From contig JAGARN010000007.1 in the NCBI GenBank assembly GCA_017622235.1, forward strand, positions 62,001-126,000: a stretch of DNA of 64,000 nucleotides, in the 5' to 3' direction. The notes beneath the pieces were generated by a model. It was not told where the DNA came from, did not search any database, and saw only the letters and a program-made list of their open reading frames with translations. The position numbers and the translations under genes were made by a program. The first letter of the stretch is position 1, and each line of letters opens with the position of its first letter. Shown here one piece after another: positions 33,783-43,064 of this stretch. This DNA is from Spirochaetaceae bacterium (GTDB lineage Bacteria > Spirochaetota > Spirochaetia > Treponematales > Treponemataceae).

Positions 33783-36152
33783 TTAGCGTAAAGCTTCATG
33801 AGCTGCACGGTTAAATGCAGTATCAATATTATCTAGATTTTGTGCATCAACATAACGAATGTTGTCATAGTAGATTCTTCCTTCGAAGTCACAGTCTACA
33901 CCATGTAGTGCAAGAATTGTGTTTCTGATAGGAGATTCTACGAATGGATATTCACCATAAGTTGTTGCGTTCAATGGAACGTAAGCATAGTATTTTAGAA
34001 GTTTTCTTCCACCAGGAGCTGTTACTTCTTCACCTCGAGTTGGGTCAAAAGTAAATGTTCCAGATTGATACCAATATCCTTCACCGTCTGGGATTGAACA
34101 TACTTCAATAGCAATTTGACCTGTTGTAGCTTTTCCAGCATCAACATATACGTTGAAAGCTAGAGCATCGTAAGCTGTACAATCATCATATTTTCCGTAT
34201 ACACCCATTGAACTTGAAAGACGGGCACCATCTTCCCATTCGTTTTTACCAACTTCAAGTTTTAGAGGGAAAGAAAGGGCGTGGTTTCCTTCACCTACAG
34301 CGTCAATGGAGATTTGAGTATAATCAACTTTTGAATCACCATCTTTTTTCCAGCCTTCACGTTGACCATCTTCAAAATCAAATGGTAAACCAATGAAAGA
34401 ACCTGGATTGTCTGGAACTACAGGAGCTTTTGAAATATCACCATTGTAAAGTGTTTCAAATCCTACATTGTCTAGATAGAAACCGTTTGTATCACCAACT
34501 AGAAGTGTGATATGTCCTAATTTATCTCCACCAACAACACCTGTCATTGTTAGTTTTACAGTTGCCTTTTGTAGACCTGTTGCTTCATCTAAAGCGAAGT
34601 CTGCAGCTGTTAATGTAACTTGTGGTTGTTGTCCCCACCAGCCATTGTTTGGAGTTTGTAGGATTGGTTGAATTTCAAATTTATCACCTACTAAACCGTC
34701 TTTTAGGTATACATCGAAAATCAAGTCTTGATAAATTGAATAAGTTGTTCCTAATTCTTGGAAAGAAACACGAGGTCCAGACCATACACCACCAGCAGCT
34801 ACTGGACCAAGACTTAACATATTGTTTCCACCAACATTTTCAACTACAACTGGATAATCTGTAATTGGGCTGTCTCCTGGTACGATTGGTAGTGGAGAGC
34901 CATCTTCCATATTAGCTACAATTTCTTTTGAACCGTACATTGGAGCTGCTTCTTCACGGATTTTTGCTCTAACAAAGTTTCCAGAGATTGATAGTTCATC
35001 TTTTGTCCAATCAGGAATTCCATCACCATTGTTGTCTATTGGTTCTCTTGTTGCTGTGTTTTTCATAGCAGCAGAAATTTCGTTTTTAAGAGCTAATGAC
35101 CATGCACACCAGCTAATGTTGTTTTCATCAAAGAAAGCTAACCAGCGTTCTGAATAGTCAATATAAGGTCCACCATCACCTGTTGCTTCAGATGTTCCCC
35201 ATTCTGTACACATTACAGGAAGACCATTCTTTAGAGCATCTAGGATTTTTTCTCCCATCCAGTATACGCCGTCTTCGTTTAGTTCTGTATCGTGTGTTCC
35301 TGCATAGAAGTGAACTGCATACATAATTTGTGGAAGGTTACCATCTTTTCCTTCTTCTACAACAACAGAAGCACCAACAGGAGCGTTTACAAATTGGCTC
35401 CAGTTATCTGTTCCTAAAACAACAATGTTGTCAATGTCGTCAGCGTCATATTCACGGATAGCTTCTACTACAGATTTGTGATATGGAACAAGTTTTTCTT
35501 CCCAAACTTTTGTGGCTTCGTCTTCAGAACCAAGTCCGTTAGGTTCGTTAGCTGTTTCAAACATAATGTTGCCTTGAGCACCATATTTTTCTGATAGATA
35601 AGCAAAGAATAATTGTGGACCTGTCCAATCTGGATGTGCAGCTCTAATGTGAGCAAATTCAGGTAAATCAACACCTGCATTTAAGTAAATAGGATTTGTT
35701 GGATTTCCTGGGCTTAAGATGTGCCAGTCAACTAAAACATACAACCCTCTTTCTGTTGCCATTTGAATACCAGATTCAACTCTTGCAAGAATTGTTGCAG
35801 GATCTGTTGCATATCCGTCTTCTGCAACATACATTGCCAAACGGATAATATCACAATTCCAATCATAAGCTAGAGCATCAAATGCGTTTTCATTTAGAAC
35901 CCAACTTCCGTCATCCCATTGCAAACCAAAAGAACTCATACCTTTTAGTTGAATAGGATTTCCATTTTCATCGCACAATTGATTGTAGCCAGTAACTGGA
36001 TCTGTTGCGATTTTAATTGTTCCGTATTTTTCGTAAGGTGTAACTTGTTTTGATGAGCTTGTATCATTTGATGTGCATGATACAAGAACCAAGGAAAATA
36101 AAGCAACGAGAGCAGTTGCTACTGCAATGTTGTTTTTCCATTTTTTTAACAT
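33783..36152 (-). CDS. Secreted GH5 glycoside hydrolase lipoprotein with C-terminal beta-domains
   Basis: A 789-aa lipoprotein: signal peptide to LVSC with lipidated Cys26. The GH5 domain (about 45-400) has the acid/base E203 in FETANEPNG and the nucleophile E317 in MCTEWGTSE. A calcium-loop-like DNNGDGIPDW lies at 373-382. Two beta-sandwich, CBM-like regions follow (about 425-580, and from FDFEDGQREGW near 590 to the end). It probably degrades a plant beta-glucan or mannan at the cell surface and could feed the sugar importer at 11.2-14.4 kb. AGGAGG precedes the ATG. Confidence 0.92.
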   Translation of the reverse strand: MLKKWKNNIAVATALVALFSLVLVSCTSNDTSSSKQVTPYEKYGTIKIATDPVTGYNQLCDENGNPIQLKGMSSFGLQWDDGSWVLNENAFDALAYDWNCDIIRLAMYVAEDGYATDPATILARVESGIQMATERGLYVLVDWHILSPGNPTNPIYLNAGVDLPEFAHIRAAHPDWTGPQLFFAYLSEKYGAQGNIMFETANEPNGLGSEDEATKVWEEKLVPYHKSVVEAIREYDADDIDNIVVLGTDNWSQFVNAPVGASVVVEEGKDGNLPQIMYAVHFYAGTHDTELNEDGVYWMGEKILDALKNGLPVMCTEWGTSEATGDGGPYIDYSERWLAFFDENNISWCAWSLALKNEISAAMKNTATREPIDNNGDGIPDWTKDELSISGNFVRAKIREEAAPMYGSKEIVANMEDGSPLPIVPGDSPITDYPVVVENVGGNNMLSLGPVAAGGVWSGPRVSFQELGTTYSIYQDLIFDVYLKDGLVGDKFEIQPILQTPNNGWWGQQPQVTLTAADFALDEATGLQKATVKLTMTGVVGGDKLGHITLLVGDTNGFYLDNVGFETLYNGDISKAPVVPDNPGSFIGLPFDFEDGQREGWKKDGDSKVDYTQISIDAVGEGNHALSFPLKLEVGKNEWEDGARLSSSMGVYGKYDDCTAYDALAFNVYVDAGKATTGQIAIEVCSIPDGEGYWYQSGTFTFDPTRGEEVTAPGGRKLLKYYAYVPLNATTYGEYPFVESPIRNTILALHGVDCDFEGRIYYDNIRYVDAQNLDNIDTAFNRAAHEALR

Positions 36153-36308
36153 ATTATCTCCTCCTTATCGTAGATACATATACTTAACCACTACCATATT
36201 TTTTTTTGCAAGACAATATATAAATTTCAAAAAATTAAAAAAATATAATTTTTTTTAATTTTTTTTTCCTTTACCTTAGTTTTAATTTTATGTTATAGTC
36301 TTATCGTT

Positions 36309-38534
36309 ATGGCGGAACTTTTAGCACCAGCGGGTAATATAGAGGCTTTAGATGCTGCAATAGGCGAAGGAGCAGATGCAGTTTACATGGGCTTGAAGTC
36401 TTTTAATGCTCGCCTTAGGACAACTAACTTTGCGTGGAATCAGTTTGAAGCTGCGGTTCAAGCTGTACATCGGCAAGGGAAAAAAATATTTGTTACTGTA
36501 AATACTGTAAGTGAGGAACGGGAAACAGAGCGGCTTTATCGTTTTTTAGCATATCTTGATGCTGTCGGACCAGATGGAATAATAGTTCAGGATTTTGGCA
36601 TTATTCGTATGGTTCAAGAGTTTTTTCCAAAGTTGCGTATTCACGCTTCTACACAAATGAACATTGCAAGTGCTCGTGGAGTAAATTTGCTTAGTCGAGA
36701 AGGTGTAAAGCGTGTTGTTCTTTCAAGAGAACTTAGCCTTGAAGAAATAAAAAAGATTCGTTCTAACACTTCCGCAGAGCTAGAAATATTTGTTCATGGT
36801 GCATTATGTGTAAGTGAATCTGGATTGTGCCTTTTTAGTAGCTTTTTGGGGGGTAAATCTGCAAACCGTGGAATGTGTACACAAGCTTGCCGCCGCTTTT
36901 ATTCTGCAGAAGTTGCTGGTGGGGTAGAGCAGGGATATTATTTTTCTCCTTGTGATTTACAACTTATAGATAAAATTCCTGAGCTAGTAAAAGTTGGTGT
37001 AGATTCTTTTAAGATAGAAGGTCGCATGAAAAGTGCAGAATACGTGGGAAGTGTTACGGCGGCTTATCGATATGTTCTTGACCATTGGCAGGAAGATAGA
37101 AAAGGAGCAATCGCAACAGGCAAGCGTCTTTTGTCTATGGATTTTGCCAGAACAAAAACTAACTTTTGGTACGATTTTGCCCTCCCAGAAAAAGGCTCTG
37201 TGGCAGAAAGCGACGAAAAAGTCGCTTCAAAAGTATTGAATCCAGCTCAAGCTGGAGGCACAGGAATATTTCTTGGTACTTTGGAACGAATACGTCCCAT
37301 TAAGCTTGAATCTGATGCAAAGGATTCTTCCTTTCAGACAGTAAAAATAGCAACGCTTCGTGGCGGAAATTACGATCCAGATCAAGGGGATTCTATAAGA
37401 CTTCATCGTAAGGATGACACTGGTCGCGTAAGCCACAAAGTTCGTATTGTACAAGAAATGGATGGTCGCCGATGGATAGATATACCTGAGGGTTTTTCAG
37501 TGGGAGATCCAGTTTATCTTTTGCAAACAAAATCAATGTCAAAGCGATATCGTCATGTGTTGCCAGATAATTTAAGTTCTTTTCGCCGACAGCCGGGGGC
37601 ACAACAATTACCGATACTAGATCTTACTCCCATTGCAAAGAATGAACTTTCATATTTCCCAGAAGGACTTTATGTTCAAGTTTCTACAGTGGCGGATATG
37701 TTTGCCGTGCAATCAGAAAATCCTGTTCGTTTGATTTTAGAACTTAACAGCGAAACAAGGGCAGATTTAATCGAAAAAAATGTAACTTTGCCTTTTGCAA
37801 AAAAACAAGTAATTATTTCCCTTGATCCATTTTGCCCAGCAGCCCTTGAAGATAATCTTGCTAGCACTGTAGATTTATTGATTGCAAAGGGTTTTTGTAC
37901 TTGGGTAGTAAATAATCCTGCTCATATTTCCATGTTAAAAGATAAAGATGTTAACATGATAGCAGGACCTTATCTTTACACATTCAATAGATGGGCGGTT
38001 TCTTGGCTTGAAAACCAAGAACTTGGTGCATTTATCACTCCACTTGAAAATTCTCGGCGTAATTTAGAAGCCACCTTTGATGTAGCTTTTAGAAGTCGTG
38101 TTTTGGTGTCAGTGTTTGCATATCCGGCTTTATTTAGGATGCGTTTTCGTTTGCCTAAGGCTTATGATTTTACTTTTTTTAGCGATAAAGAAGGGATGCA
38201 GTTTAAAGCATTATCCTCTCCAGATGGTTCTTTTGTTATGCCAGAAAATCCTTTTTCTATTGCTGATAAAACATCTTTTTTGAAAAATGCTGGCTTTACT
38301 CGATTTTTGATAGATTTTTCAAAAACAAAGGTCAAAAAAAAGGATTTGAACCAAATTGTTGCTGCTATGCGTCGCCAGCAAGCTTTACCAGAGACAAGCC
38401 GTTTTAACTGGAAAGATGGATTTTATTCTCCAGAAAAAATAGAGGAATATCGTTCAGCAAAAGAACGGACAGTAGATACCGCCCGTTCTTCTGGAGGAAA
38501 GTATAAAACTCGTAAATTTTCAGGTAAGAAATAA
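36309..38534 (+). CDS. Peptidase U32-family protein
   Basis: A 741-aa protein. The N-terminal U32 domain starts at once with LLAPAGNIEALDAAIGEGAD and contains the family's Cys-rich element GALCVSESGLCLFSSFLGGKS...CTQACRRFY at about residues 158-197. Relatives include collagenase-like proteases and RlhA, which acts in 23S rRNA hydroxylation. The C-terminal 400 residues are less conserved, with a DUF3656-like middle. ATG 36309 lacks an SD; an extended -10 (TGtTATAGT, 36294-36299) ends 9 nt upstream. Confidence 0.88.
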   Translation: MAELLAPAGNIEALDAAIGEGADAVYMGLKSFNARLRTTNFAWNQFEAAVQAVHRQGKKIFVTVNTVSEERETERLYRFLAYLDAVGPDGIIVQDFGIIRMVQEFFPKLRIHASTQMNIASARGVNLLSREGVKRVVLSRELSLEEIKKIRSNTSAELEIFVHGALCVSESGLCLFSSFLGGKSANRGMCTQACRRFYSAEVAGGVEQGYYFSPCDLQLIDKIPELVKVGVDSFKIEGRMKSAEYVGSVTAAYRYVLDHWQEDRKGAIATGKRLLSMDFARTKTNFWYDFALPEKGSVAESDEKVASKVLNPAQAGGTGIFLGTLERIRPIKLESDAKDSSFQTVKIATLRGGNYDPDQGDSIRLHRKDDTGRVSHKVRIVQEMDGRRWIDIPEGFSVGDPVYLLQTKSMSKRYRHVLPDNLSSFRRQPGAQQLPILDLTPIAKNELSYFPEGLYVQVSTVADMFAVQSENPVRLILELNSETRADLIEKNVTLPFAKKQVIISLDPFCPAALEDNLASTVDLLIAKGFCTWVVNNPAHISMLKDKDVNMIAGPYLYTFNRWAVSWLENQELGAFITPLENSRRNLEATFDVAFRSRVLVSVFAYPALFRMRFRLPKAYDFTFFSDKEGMQFKALSSPDGSFVMPENPFSIADKTSFLKNAGFTRFLIDFSKTKVKKKDLNQIVAAMRRQQALPETSRFNWKDGFYSPEKIEEYRSAKERTVDTARSSGGKYKTRKFSGKK

Positions 38535-38535
38535 T

Positions 38536-38584
38536 AAGGTTGCCTAAAAATTTTTTACAAATGAAAAAATTATTAAACAACCTT
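38536..38584. terminator. Hairpin between converging U32 and ssb genes
   Basis: AAGGTTG (38536-38542) pairs with CAACCTT (38578-38584), with an A/T-rich, partly paired interior. It could terminate either gene, but the T tracts are short. Confidence 0.5.
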
Positions 38585-38593
38585 TGATATAGG

Positions 38594-39052
38594 TTAGAAA
38601 ACAGCCTCGCAAAGTCGTGGTGTAGGATTCCCTCCGAGTAATTCTCGGTCTGCGATGGCTGCCTCTACTAAGTCCTTTATTTCTTGGCGATTTTTTTGTT
38701 CAGTGGCGATTTTGTTGGAATTGAACTTTGGTTTAAAATCAACGTGTTCTGCAACGATTTTAATCCTTGACTGTGTTTTTCCTTCTGTATCTTGCCACCT
38801 ATTCTGTTTTAATCGACCAACAACCCTAATACCCCTACCTTTGTTGCAGTATTTTGCACAAGCGTCTGCTAGATTCCCCCAGGTTTCAATATCGAAAAAG
38901 GAAACCTCCTGTTTTCTTTCCCCAGTGCTAGCTCGGTAGGCTCTATTTACCGCTATAGGAAACAGGCATATACCAGTTCCTTTTGGCGTTTCTCGTGTTT
39001 CAGGGTCACGAACCACATGACCCTCCAGTACAATGGAATTAAAATCATCCAT
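38594..39052 (-). CDS. ssb: Single-stranded DNA-binding protein
   Basis: About 152 aa from ATG 39052, set by AGGAG 9 nt upstream (a longer frame to 39094 has no support). The OB fold covers residues 3-105 (IVLEGHVVRDPETR, FFDIETWGNLADACAKY, IRVVGRLKQNRW). The C-terminal tip reads CEAVF rather than the usual acidic DDIPF that recruits partner proteins. The linker is short and basic. It may be a variant spirochaetal tip. Confidence 0.9.
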   Translation of the reverse strand: MDDFNSIVLEGHVVRDPETRETPKGTGICLFPIAVNRAYRASTGERKQEVSFFDIETWGNLADACAKYCNKGRGIRVVGRLKQNRWQDTEGKTQSRIKIVAEHVDFKPKFNSNKIATEQKNRQEIKDLVEAAIADRELLGGNPTPRLCEAVF

Positions 39053-39172
39053 AACATTTTTCTCCTTACGAATAAGTTTTGTGTACACACACATATATTT
39101 ATTCGCTTAGAACGACAAAAAATGCTCATTTTTTTGAGGAAAATAGTTTTTTATAGAAAAACAAATAAACAA

Positions 39173-41107
39173 TTAAAGATTTTTTATCAGTTTGACCATA
39201 TATAGCTGTACATACATACAAAGTTCATCATGATCTTTTATCTTTTGCATATTCGGTGTTTTTACCAGTGTCTCAGCGAGGTTTTTTATTCGTTCTGGAG
39301 TAAAATTACTAGCTCTAAGAGTTTTGATGATTTTGCGAACGTAGTCTCGAATTAACGAATTAACATCATCAGTTAAGTCAAGTCTTACCTGTTTATTAAG
39401 CATTTTGTTCCATATCTGTTCATAGGACGAAAGTTCTCTCTCTAGTGTAGAATTCGCCGGAACAAAGTATTTTTCCGCTTCTACGGCGGCTTGTTTTAGC
39501 TCATTTTTTCTGGATAACGAAGGATCTCGTTTTTCTGCGGGGCTAATAAAATCAGGTTCTTCTTTTTCTGAATTATCATAAGACTTTGTTTTCTTTTCTT
39601 GAGAATCTTTCTTTTTCTTGGTTTTTGGCGGACCTAAGAAAAGCGACAAAAACCAAGATACTATAGGAATTGTATACCATACCGGCAACATTATTTTTGC
39701 ATCTGTAAGTATTTCGTCCTTAGAAATCATTAATAGTTCACTGTAAGGAGGAATTTGTCCATCATGGAACAGTTGCATAACTTCTGGTGTAGTTTCGCCG
39801 TTGGTTCTCATTTCATAGTAAACTGCGTGCAAAAAACTTACATTCAATAATGTATACAAGAGAGGGCTTGTGTTTTCTACAATTTTTTCTAGTTTTTTTT
39901 CAAATAGGTCTTGGTTTTTGAATTCTGGGACTGGTTCAAAACGTTTTAATGCTGCATGACATTCTTTGGTAACAATATCTCTGGCTGTTTCTCTAGCATC
40001 GCTACAAAGACGTAAAATTAGAGGAAGAACCTTTCCCTTTGTAATATAATACCTAACATTGTTTGGGGTTTTAAAGGTAAGCAACTTAGGTAATTTGTTA
40101 TCTTCTGCTTCTGTAGTGAGTTTGTGCATATACTCATTCAAATCCTCAAGGGAATATTGCCCTAAAAGAGGAATTCCCCTTGAATCCGTAAAAGAATCAA
40201 TAGCTTCTCTTGTAAAGTAATAGGGAGGTTTTGTTAACACAAGGTCAAGATTTTTGAGAGCTGTACTACGCTGCAAATCTTGTTGAGCTTTTGTTCTGTA
40301 GAAAGCAGTGCAGAATTCAATTATACAAATTGACTGAAGTAATGCAATATCTTCTTGGGTTAAGTCCTTTGTTTTTTCGTAATCTTGTTTTATAAAAAAG
40401 CAAAGTTGACTCCACTGATAAAAACTTTCTGCAGAATCTTTTATGGAAGAAAGTGCTGCTTCTGGTTTTTTTACAACAGCGGTAAAGAAATTCTTTATGG
40501 AAAGTTCTTTTCCAGGGTTCGCAATTTTTAGTTTTTTTAGAAAGTAGTCATGAAATTCTTCTTTTTGAAGTTTTGATTGTAACTTAGAAAGTGAAATTTC
40601 CAGCAACGTCAGTACAGGAACATTGGAAGGGAACAAAATTGTGGGTAATCCCCTAGGTAGTTGTAAACAATATAAAAAACGCTGATTTAAATCTTGTGAA
40701 GCAAGCATATCTGAAAAAAAGTTTTCAGCTGATTCCTTTTTATAAACTTCTTGAGGTATATTTTTAGGCAAGTAGGTATGAGAAGGGAAAGGGATAGCCG
40801 TATTTTTTTTAATGTCTTGATATCGTACGGCAAATTTATCAACATAGTAACCAATAACACAGACTTGTTGCTTGTCTGGTTCGGCTTGCGTCATTACAAT
40901 TTGGTTTGATTCAACAAGTTTATCTAATTCTTTTTTTACTACTTCTTGTGTGTTGGCAAGGTACTGAACTAAGTCTGGTTGCTCTTCAATATGGTGTTGT
41001 GCATAACGGCGCATATATTCACAAAAGTCCAAAACATTGACCATAGCATTGTTTTGTCTTGTCGCATAATATTTTAATAAAACTTGGATATTTGTAGTCG
41101 TTGCCAT
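39173..41107 (-). CDS. Large hypothetical protein, probably spirochaete-specific
   Basis: A 644-aa, mostly helical protein with no domain that I recognise. A single hydrophobic segment (VWYTIPIVSWFLSLFLG, about residue 480) is followed by a Lys-rich stretch (PPKTKKKKDSQEKKTK), which suggests a membrane anchor near the C-terminal third. ATG 41107 has GGGAG too close to work well as an SD, and TATCAT ends 6 nt upstream. It is divergent from the lolA operon. The coding frame is long and clean, so the gene is real. Confidence 0.8.
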   Translation of the reverse strand: MATTTNIQVLLKYYATRQNNAMVNVLDFCEYMRRYAQHHIEEQPDLVQYLANTQEVVKKELDKLVESNQIVMTQAEPDKQQVCVIGYYVDKFAVRYQDIKKNTAIPFPSHTYLPKNIPQEVYKKESAENFFSDMLASQDLNQRFLYCLQLPRGLPTILFPSNVPVLTLLEISLSKLQSKLQKEEFHDYFLKKLKIANPGKELSIKNFFTAVVKKPEAALSSIKDSAESFYQWSQLCFFIKQDYEKTKDLTQEDIALLQSICIIEFCTAFYRTKAQQDLQRSTALKNLDLVLTKPPYYFTREAIDSFTDSRGIPLLGQYSLEDLNEYMHKLTTEAEDNKLPKLLTFKTPNNVRYYITKGKVLPLILRLCSDARETARDIVTKECHAALKRFEPVPEFKNQDLFEKKLEKIVENTSPLLYTLLNVSFLHAVYYEMRTNGETTPEVMQLFHDGQIPPYSELLMISKDEILTDAKIMLPVWYTIPIVSWFLSLFLGPPKTKKKKDSQEKKTKSYDNSEKEEPDFISPAEKRDPSLSRKNELKQAAVEAEKYFVPANSTLERELSSYEQIWNKMLNKQVRLDLTDDVNSLIRDYVRKIIKTLRASNFTPERIKNLAETLVKTPNMQKIKDHDELCMYVQLYMVKLIKNL

Positions 41108-41113
41108 ACTCCC

Positions 41114-41142
41114 ATGATAACAGAAAGCTTTTATAAAAACAA
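41114..41142 (-). promoter_or_regulatory. Leaderless promoter of the 644-aa protein gene
   Basis: On the minus strand, TTGTTT (41137-41142), 17-nt spacer and TATCAT (41114-41119) lie 6 nt before ATG 41107. Confidence 0.55.
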
Positions 41143-41233
41143 GAGCAGTGGCAGTACAGATTATCGCAGCATCGCTATGAAAAAAAATATTTTTGTGGCG
41201 ATGTTGTGTTGCTTTGTATGTTATATTTACGGC

Positions 41234-41262
41234 TTGACTTTAGGGTCTTTCTTCTCTAATAT
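41234..41262 (+). promoter_or_regulatory. Promoter of the lolA-rodZ-rimO run
   Basis: TTGACT (41234-41239), 17-nt spacer and TAATAT (41257-41262). The expected start near 41269 leaves room for the GGAG SD at 41277-41280, a conventional short leader. Confidence 0.75.
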
Positions 41263-41289
41263 AGAAAGGTATAAACGGAGTTGAATACA

Positions 41290-41964
41290 TTGAAGAAAAT
41301 ATTTTTTAAGGTTTTGTTTTTATTATTGACGCTATCCATGGTGTCGGCTCAAAATATAACTACAGCTAGTGCTTTTTTTCAATCTGTTTCAGAAAAATAC
41401 GGAACGATAAGTGATTATGAGGCAGATATGGATATTGTGGTAAGTGGAACAACTTCTGAAACAAAGGTTTCATTTAAAAGACCTAATTTGTTGCGCATAG
41501 ATTACAGTAAACCTGCAGAAAAAGTTATCGTGTTTAATGGCGATACTTTGACAATATATGTTCCAGAAATTCCTGCTACCATGACCCAAACCTTACCCTC
41601 ATCTTCTGATTCTGCTGGAATGAATTTAGCAACACCACAGGGCCTTGCCTTAATGAGTCGCTACTATACTATTGGTTATGAAGTAGGGCAAAATGCGGTA
41701 CCTTTAGATGATTCAAGTGACGAGTTGGTTATAAAATTAGTGTTGTATCCTAAAAGTGCTGTTGAGGGTTTTAGAACAATAAAATTAGCTATCTCTCCGG
41801 ATACGAAACTTATTCGCAGAGTTGAAGCCGTTTCGAATCAAGGGCAAGTATTTGTGTTTTTATTTTCCAACTATGTCTTGAATCAAGGGATTACGGATCA
41901 GCGTTTTGTTTATGATGCTCCTTCGTCAACTAATACGTTTAACAACTTTTTGTTCTCTGAATAA
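41290..41964 (+). CDS. lolA: Outer-membrane lipoprotein carrier protein LolA-like
   Basis: About 224 aa. I choose TTG 41290 because GGAG lies 9 nt upstream and it gives the signal peptide MKKIFFKVLFLLLTLSMVSA; a TTG at 41281 directly abuts the SD. The mature protein fits LolA: a half-barrel with FKRPNLLRIDYSKP and ISPDTKLIRRVE. LolA ferries lipoproteins across the periplasm, which suits a lipoprotein-rich spirochaete. It heads a run with a RodZ-like gene and rimO. Confidence 0.85.
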   Translation: MKKIFFKVLFLLLTLSMVSAQNITTASAFFQSVSEKYGTISDYEADMDIVVSGTTSETKVSFKRPNLLRIDYSKPAEKVIVFNGDTLTIYVPEIPATMTQTLPSSSDSAGMNLATPQGLALMSRYYTIGYEVGQNAVPLDDSSDELVIKLVLYPKSAVEGFRTIKLAISPDTKLIRRVEAVSNQGQVFVFLFSNYVLNQGITDQRFVYDAPSSTNTFNNFLFSE

Positions 41965-41978
41965 AGGATTTTTGTGAA

Positions 41979-43064
41979 ATGGAAAGTTTTGGAAATCTAC
42001 TTAAAACTACAAGAGAGCAAAAAGGAATAGATATAGAAACAGCTGCAATGGAAACTTCTATTTCCAAAAACCATATTGAAGCGATGGAATCAGAGAGTAT
42101 AGATGATTTCCCTGGAGAAACTTATCTTATAGGTTTTTTACGAAATTATTCAACCTATTTGGACTTAAACGTAAATCAAATTCTGGCATTGTATCGTGCA
42201 AAGAAAATTCAAGAATCACCACCGCCTAAAGCTTTGCTTCAAAGAAATTATCCTGGTTTTTTGAAACCTCTAATCATATCGCTTTCTGTATTTTTTATTG
42301 TTGCTGTAGGTTTTTTTGTGTACTATATGGTTTATGTGCGAAATAAGCAGGATGATGGCTCAAGGGCTGTTCTTTCTGCAGAATCTTCTGTACAGCGATA
42401 TGAATTGACCGATCAGGCACTTACAAGACGGTTGTATGAAGGTGATATTGTTTCTGTTCCTACAACAGGTGGCTTTATAGATGTTATTGTTTCAAAAACA
42501 CTCGAAAATCTTCAGCTAATTACACCTGCGGGAACTCAATTTTTGGAACTTAGTGAAGAACGTGAGTTAGATTTGGATGGTCAAGATGGAGCCGAAATTA
42601 TCGTGTATGTTTCAGATATTTCTAGAACAGATTCTACTCGTGGTGCAGAAGTAAGAGTTGTGCTAAAAGATCCTGCTCTTGCTACGATTGAGGATACGGA
42701 CTTGTCTACTATTCCAGAAGCAAGCGAAGTAAGTAACCAACAGTTTGTTATTTTACAGGATAATAGGGCTTATCCATTCACTATAAATGTTACATTCCGT
42801 TCCGCTTGTGTATTCCGTTATCGAACAGATAATAATGACCCAATAGAAGATTATTTTATTGCAGGCGATATTTTAACTATGCAAGCAAGCAATGGAATCA
42901 GAATGTGGGTGTCAAATATTAATGCTGTCAAGTTGCAAGTTCTTGCAGATAGTCGAACATACGATTTAGAAGTTGGAAAGGCAGGAAAGGTTACGGTTCA
43001 GGATATAAAATGGATTCGTGATTCTGACGGTGTTTACAAGTTGGCGGTTATCGGCGTTGACTAG
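41979..43064 (+). CDS. RodZ-like protein: HTH, one membrane helix, C-terminal DUF4115 domain
   Basis: A 361-aa protein. Residues 1-70 are a RodZ-type helix-turn-helix (LKTTREQKGIDIETAAMET, then PGETYLIGFLRNY). One membrane helix lies at about 94-118 (LKPLIISLSVFFIVAVGFFVYY is split by charge only at its ends). A DUF4115-like extracytoplasmic beta-domain follows. RodZ links MreB to the wall machinery. The ORF overlaps the rimO start by 8 nt. Confidence 0.85.
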   Translation: MESFGNLLKTTREQKGIDIETAAMETSISKNHIEAMESESIDDFPGETYLIGFLRNYSTYLDLNVNQILALYRAKKIQESPPPKALLQRNYPGFLKPLIISLSVFFIVAVGFFVYYMVYVRNKQDDGSRAVLSAESSVQRYELTDQALTRRLYEGDIVSVPTTGGFIDVIVSKTLENLQLITPAGTQFLELSEERELDLDGQDGAEIIVYVSDISRTDSTRGAEVRVVLKDPALATIEDTDLSTIPEASEVSNQQFVILQDNRAYPFTINVTFRSACVFRYRTDNNDPIEDYFIAGDILTMQASNGIRMWVSNINAVKLQVLADSRTYDLEVGKAGKVTVQDIKWIRDSDGVYKLAVIGVD

